In this document: in pieces, positions 59,467 through 64,000 of the stretch
How positions within the stretch are numbered: position 1 is the first letter of the stretch
Layout of the letters: every line of letters starts with the position of its first letter
Source: Paenibacillus_AR sp051594765
GTDB taxonomy: Bacteria; Bacillota; Bacilli; Paenibacillales; NBRC-103111
Assembly: GCF_051594765.1 (NCBI RefSeq)
Contig: NZ_JBPPGJ010000021.1
Coordinates: 1-64,000 of the forward strand
DNA length: 64,000 nt
Direction of reading: 5' to 3'
Translations under genes and position numbers: made by a program
Notes under the pieces: generated by a model
What the model saw: only the letters and a program-made list of their open reading frames with translations
What the model was told of the DNA's origin: nothing
Databases searched by the model: none

Positions 59467-60159
59467 ATGACCACATCGTCCCCTAAGAAAGCCGTCGTCA
59501 TCCTGAGCGGCGGCTTGGACAGCACCACCTGCATGGGCATCGCTCAAGATCAAGGGTACGAGCTGTACCCCATTACCTTCGATTACGGCCAGCGCCACCG
59601 GATCGAGCTGGAGAATGCCCGCAAGGTGGCTGAGCATTACGGCACGGCGGCCCGCCACAAGGTCATCCGACTGGATTTCCTCCGCGACTTCGGCGGAAGC
59701 GCCTTGACGGACGAGACCATCGAGGTGCCGACGGAGCTGGATGAGACCGTCATTCCGGTAACTTATGTGCCCGGCCGCAATCTGCTGTTCTTGTCCATCG
59801 CTACCTCGTATGCGGAGGTACAGGGCGCGGAAGCCATCTTCATCGGCGTCAACGCACTGGATTATAGCGGTTATCCCGATTGCCGGCCTGAATTCATCGC
59901 CAAGGTGGAAGAGGTAATCCGATACGCCACGAAGGTAGGCGTGGAGGGCAAGCCGATCAAGATCGAGACCCCGCTGATCCATTGGACCAAGGCGGATATC
60001 ATCAAGGAAGGCATGCGCCTGAACGTTCCCTATGCGTTGACCACGTCCTGCTATAACGGGGAAGAAGAAGCCTGCGGTGAGTGCGACAGCTGCCGACTGC
60101 GCCTGAAGGGCTTTGCCGACGCGGGACTGACGGATCCGATCCGCTACCACCAACCGTAA
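59467..60159 (+). CDS. queC: 7-cyano-7-deazaguanine (preQ0) synthase
   Basis: ATP-dependent enzyme of 230 residues converting 7-carboxy-7-deazaguanine to preQ0. The PP-loop is VILSGGLDSTTCMGIAQ and the zinc site lies in EEACGECDSCRLRLKGF. AAGGAAGG precedes the ATG. It completes the queD-queE-queC set; queF and tgt are not in the window. It ends at a bidirectional terminator. Confidence 0.95.
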   Translation: MTTSSPKKAVVILSGGLDSTTCMGIAQDQGYELYPITFDYGQRHRIELENARKVAEHYGTAARHKVIRLDFLRDFGGSALTDETIEVPTELDETVIPVTYVPGRNLLFLSIATSYAEVQGAEAIFIGVNALDYSGYPDCRPEFIAKVEEVIRYATKVGVEGKPIKIETPLIHWTKADIIKEGMRLNVPYALTTSCYNGEEEACGECDSCRLRLKGFADAGLTDPIRYHQP

Positions 60160-60197
60160 GAAGCGGCGGCGGACATTGCGTTCCCGCCCGCAAATAC

Positions 60198-60242
60198 AAA
60201 AGCCTTGAACCGCTGTATAGTCAACGGTTCAAGGCTTTTTTC
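60198..60242. terminator. Bidirectional terminator between queC and grpB
   Basis: AAAGCCTTGAACCG and CGGTTCAAGGCTTT pair around CTGTATAGTCAA-type loop bases, with A/T runs at each side. It ends the queDEC operon and the convergent minus-strand operon. Confidence 0.86.
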
Positions 60243-60766
60243 TATCGGGAGATCGATCCGGCATGGTAAGCCGCCTTCTCCAGCACATCGCGGACATAGG
60301 CGGTCTTGGCTTCGGTATAAAGGTGGCGCTCGTAACGGAACTTTGCCGCATTGCCGCGCTTCAGGGCCTCGTAGGCTTGACGCTCCTCCGCGTGCACCCG
60401 GAGATAATCCCGGAACAGCAGGGGCTTCCACCAGTGCTCCGTGCCGTACTCTGCCAGGTGCAGATGGTGGGTTCGGGGCTGCCGCTTCAGGAACAGCCGC
60501 CCGCCAGGGACGCTCAGCTCCTCCAGGTAGTGGTAGCCCAGCGGGGTGAAGGCTGGCAGACTCCGGTAGGCGTCCTCCATGCTGCGGAATCCGATCATGA
60601 TATCGATGACGGGCTTGGCGGCCAGGCCGGGAATGGAGGTGCTCCCGAAGTGCTGGAGGTCTGTGACCACACTCAGGTTCAGCACTTCCGTCAACCGGAG
60701 TGCTTCCTTCAGGAAGGCCGAAGGCCAGCCGGTGTTATATTCCGAGATGACAATCTCATCGCTCAT
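60242..60766 (-). CDS. GrpB/UPF0157-family protein
   Basis: A 174-residue protein with a nucleotidyltransferase-like fold. The family signature is HFGSTSIPGLAAKPVIDIMI (about 39-58), with the GSTSIPGL loop and the acidic DIM. The C-terminal half is helical. AAGGGGAGAG precedes the ATG. It is the last gene of a four-gene minus-strand operon. The family function is not well defined. Confidence 0.88.
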   Translation of the reverse strand: MSDEIVISEYNTGWPSAFLKEALRLTEVLNLSVVTDLQHFGSTSIPGLAAKPVIDIMIGFRSMEDAYRSLPAFTPLGYHYLEELSVPGGRLFLKRQPRTHHLHLAEYGTEHWWKPLLFRDYLRVHAEERQAYEALKRGNAAKFRYERHLYTEAKTAYVRDVLEKAAYHAGSISR

Positions 60767-60803
60767 GCTTTTCTCTCCCCTTCGTCTGCGGTTCTCTGTG
60801 AGG

Positions 60804-61538
60804 TTACAATCCGAGCTTCAGCCGGGCTTCCCTGTAGGCGCCGGGAGTTCCGATATCCTCGATGTCCCCTTCGGCGGGATACGCCCGGATTTCCTTGCGT
60901 TTATAAAGCCACTCGGGAAAATGGCTCGGGGCATCCGGTCGATTGCCCTCCTCCAGATACTGCCGGAACAAGGGAAGGGTGTCCTTGCGGTACAAGTACA
61001 TGGCGAAGACTCCCAGCTTGCTTCGGGGCTGCGCAGGCTTCTCTTCGAAGGAGAGCACCCGGCCTTCCTCGTCCAGCTCGACCACGCCGACCCGGTGAAG
61101 CTCCTCCGGATCGTCCAGCTCCCGGACCAGGATGCAGTCCCGTCCGCATTGTCCGAAGAAATCGACGAAGCCCTTCAGGCTGAACGAGCATACGTTGTCG
61201 CCGGCCAGCACGAACAGATCATCCGCCAGACCAGTCGCATCCAGGGTCCATTGGATGTCGCCGATGGCGCCCAGCCGGTTGGCTTCGGAGGTGGTGCCAT
61301 CGTTCAAGATGCGGATCCGCTTGCTGGACCTGCGGCCCTGAAGCCATTCTTCGAAGGCGTTGTAGAACCGGGCGTTGCTCACGATCAGGATCTCATCCAG
61401 GCCGTCCAGCTCCTCCAGCTTGTCGATGAGTAGATCCAGGATGGTGGCCCCAGCCAGCGGAAGCAGCGCCTTCGGCCGGTCAGCCGTCAGCGGGTAGAGC
61501 CGGGTGGCATAGCCTGCCGCCAATACCAAGGCTTTCAT
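60804..61538 (-). CDS. Sugar-phosphate nucleotidyltransferase
   Basis: A 244-residue NTP-transferase that should activate a sugar 1-phosphate to an NDP-sugar. The nucleotide-binding N-terminus is KALVLAAGYATRLYPLT...RPKALLPLAG (glucose-1-phosphate thymidylyl/uridylyl-type). The Asp-containing FVLAGDNVCSFSL region holds a metal contact. GGGAGGG lies six bases before the ATG at 61538; a 20-residue longer frame is rejected. It starts 16 bases after the HisA-like gene. The sugar substrate is unknown; no sugar-modifying genes are adjacent. Confidence 0.86.
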   Translation of the reverse strand: MKALVLAAGYATRLYPLTADRPKALLPLAGATILDLLIDKLEELDGLDEILIVSNARFYNAFEEWLQGRRSSKRIRILNDGTTSEANRLGAIGDIQWTLDATGLADDLFVLAGDNVCSFSLKGFVDFFGQCGRDCILVRELDDPEELHRVGVVELDEEGRVLSFEEKPAQPRSKLGVFAMYLYRKDTLPLFRQYLEEGNRPDAPSHFPEWLYKRKEIRAYPAEGDIEDIGTPGAYREARLKLGL

Positions 61539-61554
61539 GGTGAACCCTCCCCGG

Positions 61555-62325
61555 TTATCCTCGGTTTGCCTCGCTGCCGCACTGCTGAACCACCGCACGG
61601 TAAGGCAGCTTCCCGCCGAAGATATCCAGCGCGCTGCCGATGGTCAGGTCCAGCCGTCCTTCGGTCAAGCGCCGGAACTGCTCGATATCTTCCATGGATC
61701 GGGCTCCGCCGGCGTATGTGGTCGGAATGCGGGTCCAGCGGGCCAGGTCCTCGGCCAGCTTCACCTGAATGCCGCTCTGCTTGCCTTCCACGTCCACCGC
61801 ATGCACGAGGAATTCGTCACAGTACCCTTCCAGATAGGCGATATTGTCCGAATTGAGCTCGAAGTCGCTGAATTGGGTCCAGCGGTTGGTGACCACGTAC
61901 CAGCGGCCATCCTTCTCCTTGCAGGAGAGATCGATGACCAGCCGGTCCTTGCCGGCCGCCGCGGCGATCCGGTCCAGATGGAGCGTATCCAGCTTCCCGT
62001 CCCGAAAAATGTAGGAGGTGACGATCACATGGCTCGCCCCTTGCTCGAGATAGCTCCCGGCATTGTCAGCCGTAATGCCCCCTCCGATCTGAAGTCCGCC
62101 GGGGTAGGCTTGAAGCGCCCGTAAGGCTTGCCCTTCGTTTCCTCCCCCGAGCATGATCACGTGGCCGCCCGTAAGGCCGTCCTTGCGGAACATCTCCGCA
62201 TAATAAGCCGAATCGTGCTCAGAGACGAAATTTTCCACTACAGGCTTGTTCTCGTCATTCAAGGTTTCTCCGACGATCTGCTTCACCTTGCCGTCGTGTA
62301 GATCGATACAGGGTCTGAATTTCAA
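61555..62325 (-). CDS. Eukaryotic-type HisA (HIS6-like) isomerase
   Basis: TIM-barrel protein of 256 residues resembling the yeast HIS6 form of phosphoribosylformimino-AICAR-ribotide isomerase rather than the bacterial HisA. Matching regions are FRPCIDLHDGKVKQIVG, GHVIMLGGGNEGQALRALQ, LQIGGGITADNAGSYLEQGA, HVIVTSYIFRDGK, RLVIDLSCKEKDGRWYV, FLVHAVDVEGKQSG, TYAGGARSMEDIEQFRRLT and DLTIGSALDIFGG. The two catalytic Asp positions (D8 and D132 in my numbering) are present. The start is a TTG at 62325, with AAGGGCGG about eight bases upstream; no ATG fits. No other his genes lie near. It may act in histidine synthesis or on another aminoaldose. Confidence 0.85.
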   Translation of the reverse strand: MKFRPCIDLHDGKVKQIVGETLNDENKPVVENFVSEHDSAYYAEMFRKDGLTGGHVIMLGGGNEGQALRALQAYPGGLQIGGGITADNAGSYLEQGASHVIVTSYIFRDGKLDTLHLDRIAAAAGKDRLVIDLSCKEKDGRWYVVTNRWTQFSDFELNSDNIAYLEGYCDEFLVHAVDVEGKQSGIQVKLAEDLARWTRIPTTYAGGARSMEDIEQFRRLTEGRLDLTIGSALDIFGGKLPYRAVVQQCGSEANRG

Positions 62326-62405
62326 AGTAGGTACCGCCCTTCGATAGAATATGGCCAAGCGGGCGATTGCCCAGCATGGCGGAGGATCCGGCATAAGCTT
62401 CCGCC

Positions 62406-63044
62406 TTACCGTGCCTCCATGGAGTCGAGGCCTTGGAACAACAAACTTAGGTATGGCGCCGGCTTCGGGACGAAGTCCGCCAGCTGCACCTTTCGGATGT
62501 AAGGGTGCTTGGAGCAGCCGGATTTATCTAGCTCCACTCCTTCGGCCAGCAGGAATGCCCGAGCTCCGTATACCAGCTCCCGGTATTCCTCCAGCTTCAC
62601 ATGGAACAGTCCCGAAATCTCCGAGGTCTGGAAGGAGAAGGACCCGGGAGGGAGCGGGCTTTCCATCAGGTGGATGTGGTTGAATTCCCGGTCGATCAGG
62701 CCGTTCTCCAGGAACCCTTCGACTGCAATGACGCCGCAGGAATTCAGTTCCTCCGCCGTGACCTCAAGCCCCAGCTCCTCTTGGAGCTCACGAACCCCGT
62801 CTTCCACCGTCTCACCCGCTAGCAGGTGTCCGCCGCAGGAGACGTCCAGCTTGCCGGGATAGGTGTCTTTATCGGGATGCCGGAGCTGGAACAGGAGGGA
62901 GCGGCCGCTCGGCCCCGGTGGCGTAACCACCCAGCAATGGAAGGTGCGGTGCCACAGGCCCTCCCGGTGTACCCGCCCTCTGGAGGCCGTTCCGGCCGGA
63001 TTCTGGTTCCGGTCGAATATATCGAATCGTTCTTCGTTGGACAT
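62406..63044 (-). CDS. NUDIX hydrolase (Idi/YfcD-like)
   Basis: A 212-residue hydrolase of a nucleoside-diphosphate-linked substrate. The Nudix box is GGHLLAGETVEDGV then RELQEELGLEV. The REUxEExGU half is complete, but the gap from the first Glu to RE is six residues instead of seven. GLWHRTFHCWVV near the start is typical of isopentenyl-diphosphate isomerase-like Nudix proteins. GGGAG lies six bases before the ATG at 63044. It is the first gene of the minus-strand operon with the HisA-like gene. Confidence 0.86.
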   Translation of the reverse strand: MSNEERFDIFDRNQNPAGTASRGRVHREGLWHRTFHCWVVTPPGPSGRSLLFQLRHPDKDTYPGKLDVSCGGHLLAGETVEDGVRELQEELGLEVTAEELNSCGVIAVEGFLENGLIDREFNHIHLMESPLPPGSFSFQTSEISGLFHVKLEEYRELVYGARAFLLAEGVELDKSGCSKHPYIRKVQLADFVPKPAPYLSLLFQGLDSMEAR

Positions 63045-63207
63045 AAGCATCTCCCGAAATCTCTTTTATAAGAATTATTCTCTTTTTAGCTGCAAAATCC
63101 TCCCCTTCCGCCAATTTTCGGTAAGTACCGACGGAAACCTTCCCGTCCTGCTGACGTATACTACTCAAGACGAGAAGAACGGGACAAGCCGGAGAGGGGC
63201 GAAGAGG

Positions 63208-63645
63208 ATGAGCGTGACGAAGAGAAGGACGCTGCGTGCGGCGGCGCTGGGCCTCATTGCGGCCTTAGGCTTCTTGACGGGAGGGACGCAGACGGCGGAG
63301 GCCGGGCTGTACGACCGGGTGAAGGACATCTTCGAGCTCCCGGGTGAAGTGGACAAGCTGAAGGAGGAATACGGCAAGGTCAAGGGGAGTTATGACGATG
63401 CGTTGAAGGAGCTGGACAGTTATCGTCAGATGCAGGAGAAGCTGCTGGAAGATAACGCCCGGCTGGCGGAGCAGAACCGGCTCTTGGCCGAGACCGTCCA
63501 AAGTCTGAAGAAGGCGGAGGAAAGCCGAAGCCGGAGCTCGAGCCGAATCCAGCGCATGATCTGGACCGTGGTGCTGCTGGGCGCGGGCTATGTCATTCTG
63601 ACGAGAGTAGCCCGATACGTGATGCGAGCCCGGTCCAGGAATTAG
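63208..63645 (+). CDS. Secreted/membrane coiled-coil protein of unknown function
   Basis: A 145-residue protein. A signal peptide (about 1-31, ending in TAEAG region) is followed by a coiled coil (about 45-105, rich in Lys, Glu, Gln and Leu) and a C-terminal membrane helix (about 117-135, MIWTVVLLGAGYVILTRVA). GGAGAGGGG lies eight bases before the ATG. The family is not recognised. The topology suggests an anchored extracellular spacer or scaffold. It is 19 bases before the AIM24-like gene and is likely co-transcribed. Confidence 0.6.
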   Translation: MSVTKRRTLRAAALGLIAALGFLTGGTQTAEAGLYDRVKDIFELPGEVDKLKEEYGKVKGSYDDALKELDSYRQMQEKLLEDNARLAEQNRLLAETVQSLKKAEESRSRSSSRIQRMIWTVVLLGAGYVILTRVARYVMRARSRN

Positions 63646-63664
63646 GGGAAGGAGGCGAGAACGG

Positions 63665-64000
63665 ATGGAGCTCCATATTGAGAATGAAGGGACCGGCACC
63701 GGAGCCGGACAAGCCGTCCGTTACGTGCTGGGTGCAGGAGAGAAGGTGCACCTGCTCCATCCCAAGCAGATCATCGCCTTCCGGGGAGATCCCCGGGGAA
63801 GGACGGACCGGTTCATGGATTGGAAGGGCATGTACCGGAAGCGGAAGCTGATCCAGGCCGAGCTTCAGGGCCCCTGCGAGGTAATGGCTGCGCTTCCGGC
63901 CGGCTATTGTCTGAAGCCGCTCGCCATATCCGGCGGCAGCGACCTGCTGTTCGAATTCCGGAATCTCTTCTCCTACACGCCCGGCATCCGGATGGAGCAC
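63665..64000 (+). CDS. AIM24-family protein, truncated by the window end
   Basis: An open frame begins with ATG at 63665, nine bases after GGAGG, and runs off the window (112 codons visible). The visible start, MELHIENEGTGTGAGQAVRY, and LLHPKQIIAFRGDP fit the AIM24/TerD-related beta-helix family only loosely. WKGMYRKRKLIQAEL and the LEFRNLF-type strand are also plausible for it. The call is tentative because the C-terminal half is missing. Confidence 0.5.
   Translation, partial: MELHIENEGTGTGAGQAVRYVLGAGEKVHLLHPKQIIAFRGDPRGRTDRFMDWKGMYRKRKLIQAELQGPCEVMAALPAGYCLKPLAISGGSDLLFEFRNLFSYTPGIRMEH

Overview
The window looks like chromosomal DNA from a high-GC member of the Paenibacillaceae (Paenibacillus or a close relative). 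The support is protein-level: Lpl/YesM-YesN type systems, a YesL-like DUF624 protein, YugP, YitT, a RelQ/YjbM-type alarmone synthetase, a DUF3906 protein, a YjcZ-type sporulation mini-protein, strong AGGAGG-type ribosome-binding sites and Gram-positive sigma-A promoters. There are no rRNA or tRNA genes, transposons, prophage genes or CRISPR arrays. One ncRNA, a 6S RNA, is clearly visible.

Layout. 0.4-7.3 kb: a YesM-type sensor kinase, a YesN-type AraC response regulator and a three-gene ABC importer of the LplABC type, with a cre-like site before the binding protein. 7.3-13.7 kb: single metabolic and membrane genes (D-2-hydroxyacid dehydrogenase, DUF3906, FMN reductase with a dyad over its promoter, DUF4015 glycoside-hydrolase-like protein, MFS, YitT, DUF4178). 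13.7-17 kb: a DEAD-box RNA helicase with a structured leader, a DUF624 protein and the 6S RNA. 17-26.8 kb: sugar region with xylB, an amidinohydrolase, a ROK repressor and galK-galE-galT followed by a mutarotase-like DUF4380 protein and a PfkB kinase. Similar XylR-type dyads lie at xylB and at the ROK gene. 26.9-30.3 kb: DUF1499, tpx, LysR, YugP and MerR. 30.3-34.3 kb: an ammonium transporter under two perfect GlnR/TnrA boxes, then a DUF294 nucleotidyltransferase-like protein, a DnaQ-type exonuclease and a convergent JAMM protease. 34.4-40 kb: MFS, a TlpA/ResA-type thioredoxin, citramalate synthase, DNA polymerase IV and ferredoxin. 40-47.6 kb: a CHASE2 adenylate cyclase facing away from a secreted FecR coiled-coil protein, a secreted six-blade NHL propeller with a stalk domain, and a membrane-anchored L,D-transpeptidase. 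47.7-58 kb: pyrD, relQ, DUF309, thioredoxin-like protein, an RsmF-type methyltransferase with RsuA, a HAD phosphatase, a 31-codon YjcZ gene, a three-repeat acidic protein, an NlpC/P60-LysM hydrolase and a second RsmF paralogue. 58-60.2 kb: queD-queE-queC. 60.2-63 kb (minus strand): a NUDIX hydrolase, a eukaryotic-type (HIS6-like) HisA, a sugar-phosphate nucleotidyltransferase and a GrpB-family protein. 63.2-64 kb: a secreted coiled-coil protein and a truncated AIM24-like gene running off the window.

The most interesting points are the CHASE2 cyclase/FecR/NHL/L,D-transpeptidase envelope locus, the HIS6-type HisA in a non-histidine operon, the extended Leloir cluster tied to xylB by matching operators, the ammonium transporter linked to a GlnD-like protein, and the three-repeat protein of unknown function. 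Most start codons were chosen by ribosome-binding-site spacing. Functional calls rest on recognised family motifs read by eye, with no database search.
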